Shown here: positions 7,827 through 16,985 of the stretch, piece after piece
Numbering within the stretch: the first letter of the stretch is position 1
How the letters are laid out: each line of letters begins with the position of its first letter
Notes under the pieces: generated by a model
Told to the model about the DNA's origin: nothing
Database searches by the model: none
The model's input: only the letters and a program-made list of their open reading frames with translations
From: VXNE01 sp965208745
GTDB lineage: Bacteria > Pseudomonadota > Gammaproteobacteria > Pseudomonadales > Azotimanducaceae
Reading direction: 5' to 3'
Assembly: GCA_965208745.1 (NCBI GenBank)
Contig: CBDBPN010000004.1
Coordinates: 930,001 to 994,000, forward strand
DNA: 64,000 nucleotides
Translations under genes and position numbers: made by a program

Positions 7827-9116
7827 GTGCGTTTTCCCCGCCCTGCCGTGTCCTCCCTCCACATCGTCAACGCCCTGAAGCGCCGCGACTTCCTGTGTCT
7901 CTGGAGCGGCAGCCTCGGCGCGTCGTTCGCGATGAACATGCAGATGATCGCGCGCGGATGGCTCGTCTACTCGATGACGTCGTCCGCGATGGATCTCGCG
8001 TGGGTGACCCTCTCCTTCATGGTCCCCCAGGTCTTCTTCTCCCTCTGGGGCGGCGTCCTGGCGGACCGCTTCCGCAAGCGCCGGATTCTCGTGACGGCCC
8101 AGTTGCTGAACTGCGTGGCGACGCTCTTCATGGCGACCATCATCGTCACGGAGAACGTCACGTTCTGGGACTTCATCTGGCTCGGGATGTTCAACGGAAC
8201 GGTCCTCGCGTTCTCCATCCCGGCGCGCCACGCGTTCGTCCCCGACCTCGTGCCCCGCCGCCTGATCTTCACCGCGATGGCGCTGCACACGACGGGGATG
8301 AACTTCGCCCGTATCCTGGGTCCGGTGATCGCGGGGTTTCTCATCGCGTGGGTGGCGAGCGGCGACACGTCGAGCATGCGGGGGGTCGGAATCGTGTACT
8401 ACGTCATCGCGGCCCTGTACCTGGTGGCCGCGGTGACGATGCTGTTCGTGCACAACCCCGGCGCACCCCATCCGCGCCAGGCGACGAGTCCGCTGGCCGA
8501 CCTGCTCGAGGGCGTGGCCTACGTGCGGGCGCATCCGCCCGTCTTCGGGCTGATCATGCTCTCCATCGCCGCGTTCCTGTTCGGCATGCCGCTCAACACG
8601 CTGCTGCCGGCGTTCAACGAGGATGTCCTCGGCGGCGGCTCCGACGATCTTGGCCTGCTGATGTCGGCGATGGGCGCGGGCGCGATCATCGGCTCGCTGC
8701 TGCTCGCCTCTGTGGGCGATCTCAGGCACAAGGGCGCCTGGCTCATCGCGACCTGCTTCGGCTGGGCGGCAGCCACCGCCGCCCTCGGCTTCACCTCGGC
8801 GGTTCCCTATTCCATGGCGGTGGTGGCCGTGTTCGGCTGGATGAGCGCCTGGAACATGGCGCTGAACCGGGGCCTGATCCAGAGCCAGGTCGCGATGCGC
8901 ATGCGCGGGCGCGTGATGAGCATCGACATGATGTCGCACGGGCTCATGCCCCTCGGGATGATCCCCCTCGGGTTCATCGCCGACACGTTCGGCGTCGCGA
9001 GCGCACTCGCGGTGAGCGGCACGCTGTTCGCCATCGCGGTCGGGGCGCTCAAGTGGCTTTCCGCCTCGGTGCGCGGGGTAGGGGCGCCGGCGGTGGCCAT
9101 GGGAGCAACCCGCTGA
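7827..9116 (+). CDS. MFS transporter, DHA3/EntS-like efflux family
   Basis: A 429-residue polytopic membrane protein. LKRRDFLCLWSGSLGASFAMNMQMIARGWLVY is the typical first helix of the MFS_3 branch, which includes enterobactin exporter EntS and macrolide pumps, and GGVLADRFRKRRILV is the conserved loop between helices 2 and 3. RMRGRVMSIDMM is the second-half loop. It likely exports a small hydrophobic compound. The start is GTG 7827 or GTG 7848; both lie just before the conserved region and neither has a strong ribosome site. A broken DUF4143 ATPase overlaps its 3' end on the other strand. Confidence 0.85.
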   Translation: MRFPRPAVSSLHIVNALKRRDFLCLWSGSLGASFAMNMQMIARGWLVYSMTSSAMDLAWVTLSFMVPQVFFSLWGGVLADRFRKRRILVTAQLLNCVATLFMATIIVTENVTFWDFIWLGMFNGTVLAFSIPARHAFVPDLVPRRLIFTAMALHTTGMNFARILGPVIAGFLIAWVASGDTSSMRGVGIVYYVIAALYLVAAVTMLFVHNPGAPHPRQATSPLADLLEGVAYVRAHPPVFGLIMLSIAAFLFGMPLNTLLPAFNEDVLGGGSDDLGLLMSAMGAGAIIGSLLLASVGDLRHKGAWLIATCFGWAAATAALGFTSAVPYSMAVVAVFGWMSAWNMALNRGLIQSQVAMRMRGRVMSIDMMSHGLMPLGMIPLGFIADTFGVASALAVSGTLFAIAVGALKWLSASVRGVGAPAVAMGATR

Positions 9117-9117
9117 A

Positions 9118-9450
9118 GCGTCCCTCCGCGTCGGGCCGCCGGCGGAGCCGGACAGCGTTCGGCTCGGAGTACCAATACTGCACCGCGTCCACGAGAAGCG
9201 GCGGGGGATGCCTGGCGAGAAAGGTCCCCGGGTCTTCTTCCACCAGTTGCGCTTCGGCCGGCAGATCGAGGCTGACGTACCGGCGTTCCGGGAACAACTT
9301 CGTCAGCAGCGTCATCTTCCCGGTCTGACCGCCGCCCGTCCGCGCGACGGCCGGAGAGTGGGCCGCCAGATGCCTGGCGGCCGGAGCAAATCCCTCGAAT
9401 ACCCGTAGCCTGACAAATCGGGAAGTGACACTCCGGATATGTCGGACCAT
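9118..9450 (-). pseudogene. Remnant of a DUF4143-type AAA ATPase (N-terminal part only)
   Basis: On the minus strand the frame reads a degenerate P-loop (GGGQTGKMTLL where GPRQxGKTTL is expected), then FPERRYVSLDLPAEAQLVEEDPG, FLARHPPPLL and DAVQY, where the family has a Walker-B-like DEVQ. After about position 9290 similarity stops and the frame runs into low-complexity sequence overlapping the MFS gene. The full family is about 400 residues with a C-terminal nuclease-like domain, so two thirds is gone, and the Walker B acid is also mutated (DAVQ). This is a decayed relative of the intact gene at 38005. Confidence 0.65.
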
Positions 9451-9509
9451 GAGATCGCATGTCAACGCCGCACGGGCGGGGCGGTTTCGCTATCGCCCTG
9501 CCAGAACGG

Positions 9510-10367
9510 TCAGGCGGTCGCCGGCATGGCCACCAGTTCGTCGAGCACCGGCCGGATCTCGGCGAGGAACCGTTCCGGGTGTTCGCACATCGGGAAATGG
9601 CCGAGCCCCTCCATCGTGCGGTACTTCGCACCGGGGATCATGGTGGCCAGTTCCGCACCGGCTTCCGGCGTCCCGCTCCAGTCGTACTCGCCGTTCAGGA
9701 TGTAGACCGGGCAGACCTCGGTGTCGATGCCGTGCGCGCTGTTCCGCACGTCGTGGTCGATGGAGTAGTAGTACAGGTCGCCCTTGAACACGGCCGGCGC
9801 GCCCTGGCTGTACACCCACGTCGTCTCGCGCCGGTACGCCTCCGGACTCGTCGGCGCCATCATTCCGTACATGACGTGGGCCTTGAAGTCGTTGCCGATC
9901 TCGGGGTGGTAGAACTCGTCGATGAAGCCTCCCGGGGTATAGGCGGAGGCTTCGAGTCCGACGGTGGCGCGGAAGCGTTCCGGATGGTGGATCGCGAGGT
10001 CCACCGCGAGATGACCGCCGATCGAACTGCCCATGTAGAGCGGGTGCGCCAGCTCCAGTGCGTCGGCGAGACCCACCGGCACGCGCATCAGAAAGTCCTT
10101 CGTGAGCTTGTAGGGTTCGCCCCACCACGCCTTTCCGGTCGGCGGCACGGACTTGCCGTGATAGGGCAGGTCATACGCGATCAGGCGATACCGCGACTGC
10201 AGTTCCGGGTCCTCGAGCACGTGGCGCCACTGGCGTCCGTCCGCGCCGGCCGTATGCTGGAGGAGGACGGGGACGCCCTCGCCCGCCTCTTCGAAGTACA
10301 TCCGGTACTCGACGCCCTCGAACTCGAGATACACGTACCGTCCCACCGCCGCGTCAAACCTCGGCAT
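9510..10367 (-). CDS. Alpha/beta-fold hydrolase
   Basis: A 285-residue single-domain alpha/beta hydrolase. The oxyanion turn is QHTAGADGRQW, the nucleophile elbow is G-S-S115-I-G-G, a likely acid is Asp229 (GEYDWSG), and the His is in EGLGHFPM at about 257. The layout is complete. It probably hydrolyses an ester or a C-C bond of a ring-cleavage product; the substrate cannot be told. The ATG at 10367 lies inside the end of the upstream 124-residue gene (14-nt overlap), preceded by the ribosome site GGAGGTGAAC, so the two are co-translated and probably act together. Confidence 0.88.
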   Translation of the reverse strand: MPRFDAAVGRYVYLEFEGVEYRMYFEEAGEGVPVLLQHTAGADGRQWRHVLEDPELQSRYRLIAYDLPYHGKSVPPTGKAWWGEPYKLTKDFLMRVPVGLADALELAHPLYMGSSIGGHLAVDLAIHHPERFRATVGLEASAYTPGGFIDEFYHPEIGNDFKAHVMYGMMAPTSPEAYRRETTWVYSQGAPAVFKGDLYYYSIDHDVRNSAHGIDTEVCPVYILNGEYDWSGTPEAGAELATMIPGAKYRTMEGLGHFPMCEHPERFLAEIRPVLDELVAMPATA

Positions 10368-10728
10368 TGTTCACCTCCCGCATGATCTCGATCAGGCGCC
10401 GGATCGCCGGGTAGTAGGCACAGAAATGCGCCGTGTCCCCGGTGACCTCGAAGCCGTGGTGCACCGTCGCCGGGTAGAGGTCCTGGTAGAACGGACGCGG
10501 CACCGCCTCGAGCAGCGCGTCCCAGTCCTCCCGCGGGGCCGCGATGGAGAGGTTGGCCGCCACGACGCCGAACCAGGGCTCGATGTCGGTGACCTCCCCC
10601 GACGAGACCGTCAGCTTGTGTTGCTCGTCCCCGACATCGAGGCGGACGCGGCTGCTCCAGAAACGCGCGTGGAGACGGAACTCGCCGTCCTCGTTGGCGC
10701 GCCGGCGCACCTCTCCCCAATCCAGCAT
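10354..10728 (-). CDS. Small conserved protein of unknown function, coupled to the hydrolase
   Basis: A 124-residue soluble protein (MLDWGEVRRRANEDGEFRL...). It has alternating strands and a helix with DWDALLEAVPRPFYQDLY near the middle, reminiscent of SCP2-like lipid-binding proteins, although I cannot show this. It ends RRLIEIMREVNNAEV. The overlap with the following hydrolase start suggests a binding or accessory partner. The frame is open much further upstream, but the ATG at 10728 sits where sensible sequence begins, and the opposite-strand phosphodiesterase starts 70 bases away, leaving room for a divergent promoter. Confidence 0.7.
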   Translation of the reverse strand: MLDWGEVRRRANEDGEFRLHARFWSSRVRLDVGDEQHKLTVSSGEVTDIEPWFGVVAANLSIAAPREDWDALLEAVPRPFYQDLYPATVHHGFEVTGDTAHFCAYYPAIRRLIEIMREVNNAEV

Positions 10729-10797
10729 GCTCAAGGCCTGCCTTGTGATTCCCCCCGGTGGTCGCGTAGGGTATCCGATTTCCCCGGCGCACCGCCC

Positions 10798-11391
10798 ATG
10801 TCCCTGAACGTCGGCCTGATCGCGGACACGCACATCCCGGAAGCCCGCGCCACGCTCTGGCCGCAGGTCTACGACGCCTTCGACGGCGTCGACTACATCT
10901 TCCACGCCGGGGACATTCACGAACTCTGGGTGCTCGACACCCTCGAGGAGATCGCGCCCGTGTACGCCGCCCGGGGCAACGGCGAGGACGGCTCCGGCGG
11001 CCGCGACGTGCAGCCCGAGGACCCCCGCCTGCGCTACGCATGGAGCCTCCCCCTCGAGAACCTGACCATCGGCCTCACCCACTACATCCCCGCGAACGAG
11101 CGTCCGCCGGACTTCACCGTCGCGCGCTGGGTAGAGCGTTTCTTCCCCGACAAGACGCCCGACGTCATCGTCTACGGGGACACCCACACCGAACTCATCA
11201 ACGAGGTGGACGGAATCCTCTGCGTGAACCCCGGCTCGCCGACCTATCCGCACAACTACGACACGCAGTACGGGACGATCGGGTTCCTGGAACTCGACGA
11301 GGGCCGGGCGCGACCGAGCGTCTGGCTGATCAACGACCAAGGCATCGAGCCGTTCGACTGGGACGCGGTGCCGCCGTGGCGTCGACGGTGA
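10798..11391 (+). CDS. YfcE/MJ0936-type metallophosphoesterase
   Basis: A 197-residue calcineurin-like phosphoesterase. The metal ligands are in order: Asp10 and His12 (IADTHIP), Asp39 (HAGDIHE), Asn61 (RGNGED), His95 (GLTHY), and GDTH at 127-130, where the usual GHTH has Asp in place of the first His. It ends with VNPGSPTYP, the standard close of the YfcE family. The family cleaves phosphodiesters such as bis-pNPP in vitro; cellular targets are mostly unknown. It lies 35 bases upstream of the DUF3604 lipoprotein in the same direction, so the two may be one transcript. Confidence 0.88.
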   Translation: MSLNVGLIADTHIPEARATLWPQVYDAFDGVDYIFHAGDIHELWVLDTLEEIAPVYAARGNGEDGSGGRDVQPEDPRLRYAWSLPLENLTIGLTHYIPANERPPDFTVARWVERFFPDKTPDVIVYGDTHTELINEVDGILCVNPGSPTYPHNYDTQYGTIGFLELDEGRARPSVWLINDQGIEPFDWDAVPPWRRR

Positions 11392-11426
11392 CGGCGCCAC
11401 AAACGAACGACCTAGGAGGAAAGACC

Positions 11427-13322
11427 ATGAGGCACTCCATCTGCGCACTCGCGCTACTGGTACTGGCGGCGGGCTGCGCCCAGGAAGCTCCGGCGCCGGA
11501 GGAGACGACGCCCGACGCGCCAGCCGCGGAGGAAGCGCCCGCGCCCGCGGACATCGCGTCGAACCCGCTGCGCAACGCCTACTTCGGCGACACGCACATC
11601 CATACGGTCCTGTCGTTCGACGCCTATCTCATGGGCACGCGCAGGACCCCGGACGAGGCGTACGACTTCGCGAAGGGCGAGGCCATCGAGCACGCGGCGG
11701 GCCGCATGATGCAGTTGCACGCGCCGCTCGACTTCCTGGCCGTCTCGGACCACGCGTTCTATCTCGGCATGATGCAGGAACTCGCGGACGAGACCTCCGC
11801 GTACGGCGACCACCCGGTCGCATCCGCGGTACGCGGGGCGACGGACGCAGCCGGCTCGGGCGCCGGCTTTCAGGCCGTCGTCGGACACCTGCGGGACGGC
11901 TTCGGCGACCCGGACCGCGTAGATGACCTCGACGACCGGAACGTGGCCCGCTCGGCGTGGCAGGAGATCATCGAGTCCGCCGAGCGCAACAACGATCCGG
12001 GCAGCTTCACGGCCTTCATCGGCTACGAGTACACGACGTCCGGGCCGGAAACCCAGAACCTCCACCGCAACGTGATCTTCCGGGGCAGCGAGGTGCCGCT
12101 GCAGCCCTTCAGCCGCCTCGACTCCCTCAATCCGGAGGATCTCTGGGCGTGGATGGACGCGAACAGGGACGCCGGCATGGACGCCCTCGCGATACCGCAC
12201 AACTCGAACGGCTCCGACGGCTGGATGTTCAGCGACGTGACCTTCGCCGGCGACCCGCTCGACGCCGGCTACGCCGACCTGCGCATGCGCAACGAGCCGA
12301 TCGTCGAGAACACCCAGGTGAAGGGCACGTCGGACACGCATCCCCTGCTGTCGCCGAACGACGAGTGGGCCGACTTCGAGCTCATGGAGCTGAAGGTCGC
12401 CACGGACCAGACGTCCCATCCGCCCGGCAGCTACGTGCGCAACGCCTATCTCCGGGGATTGGCCATGGAGACCACCGAGGGCTTCAACCCGTACCGGTTC
12501 GGCGTGATCGGCTCGTCCGACACCCATAACGCCGCCGGCTCCTTCTACGAGTACGACTACTGGAGCAAGACCGGCTTCACGGACATCGAGCCGTACATGC
12601 GGGGCTCGGTGCCTCTCCCCGAGCCCGCGGAGGATGGCTCGGAGTACGCGGACGGTGCATCGCAGTTCTGGGGTGCGTCGGGACTCGCCGGAGTATGGGC
12701 GGAGTCCAACACCCGCGAAGCGATCTTCGACGCCATGCGCCGCAAGGAGACATTCAGCACCAGCGGTCCGCGCATCCAGGTCCGCTTCTTCGGCGGCTAC
12801 GGCCTTGACGGCGACCTGGCGGACGCGCCCGACAGCATCGCCCGGGCCTACTCGGGCGGCGTGCCCATGGGCGCGGACCTCCCGGCCGACGGGGAACGGG
12901 CTCCCGCGTTCTACGCCTGGGCCATCCGCGATCCGAACACGGTCGGCCTGCAGCGTCTGCAGATCGTCAAGGGCTGGATCGAGGACGGCGAACACCAGGA
13001 AACGGTGGTCGATGTCGCCTGCTCCGACGGCGGCACGGTCGATCCCGGGACCCAGCGCTGTCCCGACAACGGCGCGACGGTCGATCTCGCGACCTGCGAC
13101 GTCAGCGAGGGTCTGGGCGCGGCCGAACTCTCGGCGGTGTGGAGCGATCCGGACTTCGATCCGGCACAGCATGCCTTCTACTACGTCCGCGTGCTGGAGA
13201 ACCCGAAATGCCGCTGGTCGACGTGGGACGCGATCCGCGCGGGCGTGGCGCCCCGGCAGGACATGCACGCGACGATCCAGGACCGCGCGTGGAGTTCGCC
13301 GATCTGGCATCGGCCCGGATAG
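11427..13322 (+). CDS. DUF3604 lipoprotein, predicted metal-dependent hydrolase
   Basis: A 631-residue lipoprotein. The signal peptide ends with lipobox LAAGC (Cys17), followed by an Ala/Pro/Glu linker. The body begins NAYFGDTHIHTVLSFDAY, with His57 and His59 as metal ligands of a PHP-like site; further ligands come from LAVSDHAFYLG, IPHNSNGSDG and GSSDTHNAAGSF. DUF3604 proteins are common beside esterases and TonB receptors in marine bacteria, but no reaction is established. A strong ribosome site AGGAGGA stands before ATG 11427. A perfect hairpin follows the stop and separates it from the convergent carboxylesterase. Confidence 0.88.
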   Translation: MRHSICALALLVLAAGCAQEAPAPEETTPDAPAAEEAPAPADIASNPLRNAYFGDTHIHTVLSFDAYLMGTRRTPDEAYDFAKGEAIEHAAGRMMQLHAPLDFLAVSDHAFYLGMMQELADETSAYGDHPVASAVRGATDAAGSGAGFQAVVGHLRDGFGDPDRVDDLDDRNVARSAWQEIIESAERNNDPGSFTAFIGYEYTTSGPETQNLHRNVIFRGSEVPLQPFSRLDSLNPEDLWAWMDANRDAGMDALAIPHNSNGSDGWMFSDVTFAGDPLDAGYADLRMRNEPIVENTQVKGTSDTHPLLSPNDEWADFELMELKVATDQTSHPPGSYVRNAYLRGLAMETTEGFNPYRFGVIGSSDTHNAAGSFYEYDYWSKTGFTDIEPYMRGSVPLPEPAEDGSEYADGASQFWGASGLAGVWAESNTREAIFDAMRRKETFSTSGPRIQVRFFGGYGLDGDLADAPDSIARAYSGGVPMGADLPADGERAPAFYAWAIRDPNTVGLQRLQIVKGWIEDGEHQETVVDVACSDGGTVDPGTQRCPDNGATVDLATCDVSEGLGAAELSAVWSDPDFDPAQHAFYYVRVLENPKCRWSTWDAIRAGVAPRQDMHATIQDRAWSSPIWHRPG

Positions 13323-13340
13323 TTTGCCAGAGCGACGCTG

Positions 13341-13374
13341 GTGTGGTGTCCCGCAAAAGGGCGGGACACCACAT
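13341..13374. terminator. Hairpin between convergent genes, probable bidirectional terminator
   Basis: A perfect 12-bp stem (GTGGTGTCCCGC 13343-13354 with GCGGGACACCAC 13361-13372), extended by one T-A pair, and a 6-nt loop AAAAGG. It lies between the stop at 13322 and the stop at 13374. Neither strand has a long T tract, so factor-assisted termination is as likely as intrinsic. Confidence 0.65.
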
Positions 13375-15224
13375 CAAAACCTTGAGAATCCCTCCGGCGG
13401 ATAGTCCTCGCAGCCGGCGTCTCCGAGCGCCAGGTACTCGCCCTCATCCCACGCCGGACCGTCCCGGAACAGGCTGACGTAGGTTTCGCACAACTCGCGC
13501 TGTTCGGTGAACGACGCGTCGGCGAGCAGGCGCGCCTTGAGGCCCGGCAAGGTCACTTCCTCCGCGCTCATGCGGACGCCGCCGTCGCGCGGCGTGTCGA
13601 AGACGATGGTCTTCGGCGCGCCGGCCGCGTTGCTCCAGGCCAACCAAGGTACCTCGGCGCCATCACGGCCCCGGCCCGGCTTCCCGGTGTGCGCGAACTC
13701 GGCCCAGTAGGACATCATGCTGGCGGACAGCGCGTCGCGTTGCGGCAGCCGATCCTCGTCGTAGATGCCGCCGAGCGCCGACGCGGTCCCGTCAAAGCCG
13801 CCGAACACGAAGCCGATCTCCAGTCCGTGCGCCGCGCCCATCGCCCTGGAAAGGTCGTAGCCCATGATGCTGCCCTCCTCGTCCCAGTCGAAACGGTACG
13901 CGTACACCGAGTCGCCCTGCGCCTCGTGCAGGATGCGGGCGAGGTTGTCGACACCGCTGTAACGCCAGCCGAGCGAACCGTAGGCCGCTGAACGGTCGTA
14001 ACGCTCCGGGTCCTTGAGCCGCGGCAGGAAGCCGAAGCGGTACTCGACCCACTCCGGGCTCATCGCCATGAAGAGCTTCACTTCGTCGCGGTTCGTGCCA
14101 AGCATCACCGGGACGGCGTTGTAGTCCGCCGTGTCGCCGAAGAGCTCCGCCGGTCCGCCCGCCGGCAGGACCGCTCCGTCGCCGAACACCGTCGGCGCCG
14201 AGACCATCCCCATCCCGCCGTCGTCGTAGAGCGCCATCAACTCGGCGGCCGCGGCGCCGTAGAGCAAGCCGCGCACGTCCTCGTCCTCCATCGCGCGCAA
14301 GCGTGCCCGGGCGTCGTCCGCACTCGCCGCGTCGCCGCGCGCGACGAGGAGGGCGGCAAGGACCTCGTTCGAGCTGCGCTCGTGGCCCGGAACGGGGTCG
14401 TCCACGAAGTGCTCCGCCCGGGCAGGCGTGTCGAAGAACATGCCACCGCTCTGCACCACGGCGCGGTGCAGGAGCCCCGCCGCGCGGGGCGAGGCCATGA
14501 GCGCCAGGACGTTGGCGCCGCCCGCCGACTCCCCGAAAACCGTGACGTTGCCGGGATCGCCGCCGAACGCCGCGATGTTGTCGGAAACCCACTCGAGCCC
14601 GCGCACGAGGTCCAGCGTGCCGAAGTTGCCCGATGCGTCCGCCGCGCTCGCGTCCGCGCCGCGCAGCGCGGCGTGCCGGAACCAGCCGAAGGGTCCGAGA
14701 CGGTAGTTCGTCGCCACCACGACCACGTCGTGCCGGGTCGCAAGCACGCTGCCGTTGTAGGGGCCCGCGTGCCCGACGGTGTTGCCCCCGCCGTGAATCC
14801 AGAACATCACAGGTCGGGGCCTGCCCTCCACGGACGCGCCGGCCGGGGCGTGAACGTTGAGATACAGGCAGTCCTCGCTGCCCACGATCCCGTCTTCGTC
14901 CGGATCGTCGAAGTCCGCCAGCATGCCCTTGTACTGCACGCACCCGTCGCCGGAAGCCAGGGCAGCGAGCGGCGCGGTGAACGGCGCCGGCGGCCGTGGC
15001 GCGCGCCACCGCAACGACCCCACGGGCGGCTCGGCGAACGGGATGCCCAGCCACGTGTAGCCGCCGGCCGCGTCCACGAACCCTGTCACTCGGCCCTGCG
15101 CGATGTCCACCGTCGTCGCAGCATCGGCGACGGGCTGCGGAGCTGGCGCTTCGCGGCTCGTCCACCACCAACCGGCCACGGCGACGGCCAGCACCGCCAG
15201 CATCACGATCCACACGCGCCGCAT
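13374..15224 (-). CDS. Type-B carboxylesterase/lipase, exported
   Basis: A 616-residue cholinesterase-like carboxylesterase. It has an N-terminal signal anchor (RRVWIVMLAVLAVAVAGWWW), the GIPFAEPPVGSLRWRAP block, a Cys95-Cys119 pair in EDCLYLNV that forms the family disulfide, oxyanion hole HGGG 144-147, nucleophile Ser233 in FGESAGG, Glu381 in GTNRDE, and His466 in AAHGLEI. It should cleave carboxylic esters outside the cytoplasm. ATG 15224 is chosen because it starts the signal sequence and has AGAGGGGA upstream; the longer frame to 15380 overlaps the promoter of the divergent gene. Confidence 0.9.
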   Translation of the reverse strand: MRRVWIVMLAVLAVAVAGWWWTSREAPAPQPVADAATTVDIAQGRVTGFVDAAGGYTWLGIPFAEPPVGSLRWRAPRPPAPFTAPLAALASGDGCVQYKGMLADFDDPDEDGIVGSEDCLYLNVHAPAGASVEGRPRPVMFWIHGGGNTVGHAGPYNGSVLATRHDVVVVATNYRLGPFGWFRHAALRGADASAADASGNFGTLDLVRGLEWVSDNIAAFGGDPGNVTVFGESAGGANVLALMASPRAAGLLHRAVVQSGGMFFDTPARAEHFVDDPVPGHERSSNEVLAALLVARGDAASADDARARLRAMEDEDVRGLLYGAAAAELMALYDDGGMGMVSAPTVFGDGAVLPAGGPAELFGDTADYNAVPVMLGTNRDEVKLFMAMSPEWVEYRFGFLPRLKDPERYDRSAAYGSLGWRYSGVDNLARILHEAQGDSVYAYRFDWDEEGSIMGYDLSRAMGAAHGLEIGFVFGGFDGTASALGGIYDEDRLPQRDALSASMMSYWAEFAHTGKPGRGRDGAEVPWLAWSNAAGAPKTIVFDTPRDGGVRMSAEEVTLPGLKARLLADASFTEQRELCETYVSLFRDGPAWDEGEYLALGDAGCEDYPPEGFSRF

Positions 15225-15324
15225 TCCCGGTCCCCTCTTGAACGACGAACGGCTCGAGGACCGCCCAAGCCGGATAGCGTAGCATCGAGGCGCACTGCCA
15301 AGCCGTGGAGCCACGTTCAACGTC

Positions 15325-16434
15325 ATGCGCATCACCGATGTGTCCGTCACCCTGTGGGAGTGGAAGGACATTCCGCCCACCCGCTACACGCGCACGATCG
15401 CAAGCTCCCAGAGCCGCAGTACCCGCATGGGGCTGGTCCGCGTCGAAGCCGAAGGGGGCGCCCTGGGTCACGCGTTCGTCGGTTCGGCCTACGGCTCGGC
15501 GGAAACCGATGCCGCATTCATCGCGGGGCCGCTGAAGCAGCTCCTCATCGGAGAGGACGCCCTGGCGCGGGAGCGCATCTGGCAGGGCATGATGCGCCGG
15601 AGCCGGGGCCAGATGCTGCGCGCCGCGGGGGCGGTGGACGTGGCGCTGTGGGACCTTGCCGGACGCGCCGCCGGCGTGCCCGTGCACAGACTCATCGGCT
15701 CGTGCCGGTCGAGCGTCCCCGCCTATGCCAGCTCCGCGGTGCTGCCCTCTCCCGAGGCCTATGCGGAGGAGGCCGTCCAACACAAGGAAACCGGGTGGAC
15801 CGCCTACAAGATCCACCCCCCGGCGATTCCGGACGAGGACATCCGCATCTGCCGAGCGGTGCGCGAGGCCGTCGGCGACGACTTCCGGCTGATGCTCGAC
15901 TCGACCTGGTCGTACGACTACCCGGAGGCGTTACGCGTGGGACGGGCCGTGGAAGAACTCGGCTTCTACTGGTACGAGGACCCCCTCGCCGACGACGACC
16001 TCTACAACTACGTCAAGCTCAAGGAACGCCTGCGCATTCCCATCATGGCGACGGAGATGCCGCCGGCCGGGCCCACCTCCTACGCCCCCTGGGTCATGGA
16101 ACGGGCGACCGACTTCCTGCGCGGCGACGTGGCCGTGAAGGGCGGGATCACGTCGTGCCTCAAGACCGCGCACCTCGCGGAGGCCTTCCGCATGAACTAC
16201 GAAGTGCACCACGGGGGCAACTCGCTGAATAACGTGGCGAACCTGCACCTGATCCTCGCGATCCCGAACTGCGAGTACTTCGAGGTGCTGCTCCCCGACG
16301 CCGTGCAGAAGCATGGGCTCGTGGAGGAGATCGTCGTGGACGGCGACGGCCTCGTGCACGCTTTCGACGGCCCGGGGCTCGGCGCGCGGATCGACTTCGA
16401 TCTCATCGAGCGGAACAAGGTCGCCACACTCTGA
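15325..16434 (+). CDS. Mandelate racemase/muconate lactonizing enzyme (enolase superfamily)
   Basis: A 369-residue enolase-superfamily enzyme with a capping domain (1 to about 125) and a barrel. Lys162-x-His164 (YKIHPP) takes the place of the usual KxK, the metal ligands are Asp192, Glu218 and Glu244, and the second-side base is His295 or His296 (EVHHGGNS) following DVAVKGGI. The KxH variant with a C-terminal His points to an acid-sugar dehydratase or racemase rather than a muconate cycloisomerase. It is followed after 20 bases by a SnoaL-like protein in the same direction, probably co-transcribed. Confidence 0.88.
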   Translation: MRITDVSVTLWEWKDIPPTRYTRTIASSQSRSTRMGLVRVEAEGGALGHAFVGSAYGSAETDAAFIAGPLKQLLIGEDALARERIWQGMMRRSRGQMLRAAGAVDVALWDLAGRAAGVPVHRLIGSCRSSVPAYASSAVLPSPEAYAEEAVQHKETGWTAYKIHPPAIPDEDIRICRAVREAVGDDFRLMLDSTWSYDYPEALRVGRAVEELGFYWYEDPLADDDLYNYVKLKERLRIPIMATEMPPAGPTSYAPWVMERATDFLRGDVAVKGGITSCLKTAHLAEAFRMNYEVHHGGNSLNNVANLHLILAIPNCEYFEVLLPDAVQKHGLVEEIVVDGDGLVHAFDGPGLGARIDFDLIERNKVATL

Positions 16435-16454
16435 CGGATCCGAGGGAACACACC

Positions 16455-16862
16455 GTGGACAGGACCGAATCGAACCGCCGGCTGATCGGCGATGCGTTCT
16501 CCAGGTGGGAGCGCGGCGACTTCTCCGCCGTACTCGACCTGATGGCGGAAGACCTCGAGTGGACGATCATCGGCACCACCGCGATCTCCGGCACCTACAA
16601 CAGTCGCCAGGCGTTCCAGGACACCGTCGGCAACATGCTGCGCAAGGCCTTCAAGAGCCCGATCCAGCCGACCATCCGCAAGGTCATCGCGGACGGCAGC
16701 GACGTGGCCGTGCTGTTCGAAAGCCACGCGGACACCGTCGCCGGTCCCGACTACGACCAGGTCTACTGCTGGGCCCTCGAAGTGGTCGACGGGCAGATTC
16801 GGCGTGGCACCGCATACCTGGACACGGCATTGATCGACGCCGTGGTAGCGCCCCATCTGTGA
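16455..16862 (+). CDS. SnoaL-like/NTF2-fold protein
   Basis: A 135-residue protein with the NTF2-like pattern: helix NRRLIGDAFSRWERGDFSAVLDLMAEDLEWTI, then strands ending YCWALEVVDGQIRRGTAYLDT. Members bind small molecules in a conical pocket and act as cyclases, isomerases or dehydratases; some have no known activity. The specific role here is unknown, but its position right after the enolase-superfamily gene suggests it handles the same metabolite. The start is GTG 16455. Confidence 0.8.
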   Translation: MDRTESNRRLIGDAFSRWERGDFSAVLDLMAEDLEWTIIGTTAISGTYNSRQAFQDTVGNMLRKAFKSPIQPTIRKVIADGSDVAVLFESHADTVAGPDYDQVYCWALEVVDGQIRRGTAYLDTALIDAVVAPHL

Positions 16863-16874
16863 CCGCGGGGAAGG

Positions 16875-16951
16875 TGGCGCGCCCGACAGGATTCGAACCT
16901 GTGGCCTTTGGCTTCGGAGGCCAACGCTCTATCCAACTGAGCTACGGGCGC
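16875..16951 (-). tRNA. tRNA-Arg (anticodon CCG)
   Basis: 77 nt on the minus strand with an encoded CCA. The acceptor GCGCCCG pairs fully with CGGGCGC, the D arm is TAGCTCAGTTGGATAGAGC, the anticodon stem TTGGC/GCCAA encloses loop CTCCGAA, and the T arm is CACAGGTTCGAATCCTGT. Confidence 0.97.
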
Positions 16952-16985
16952 GCGGGACGCGCACGTTAACAGCGGCGGCAGGGGG

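Noticed and set aside
13792..15816. 674-codon minus-strand ORF across the carboxylesterase and the divergent enolase-superfamily gene
   Set aside because: It crosses two genes of opposite direction with full catalytic motifs; composition is typical of a shadow frame.
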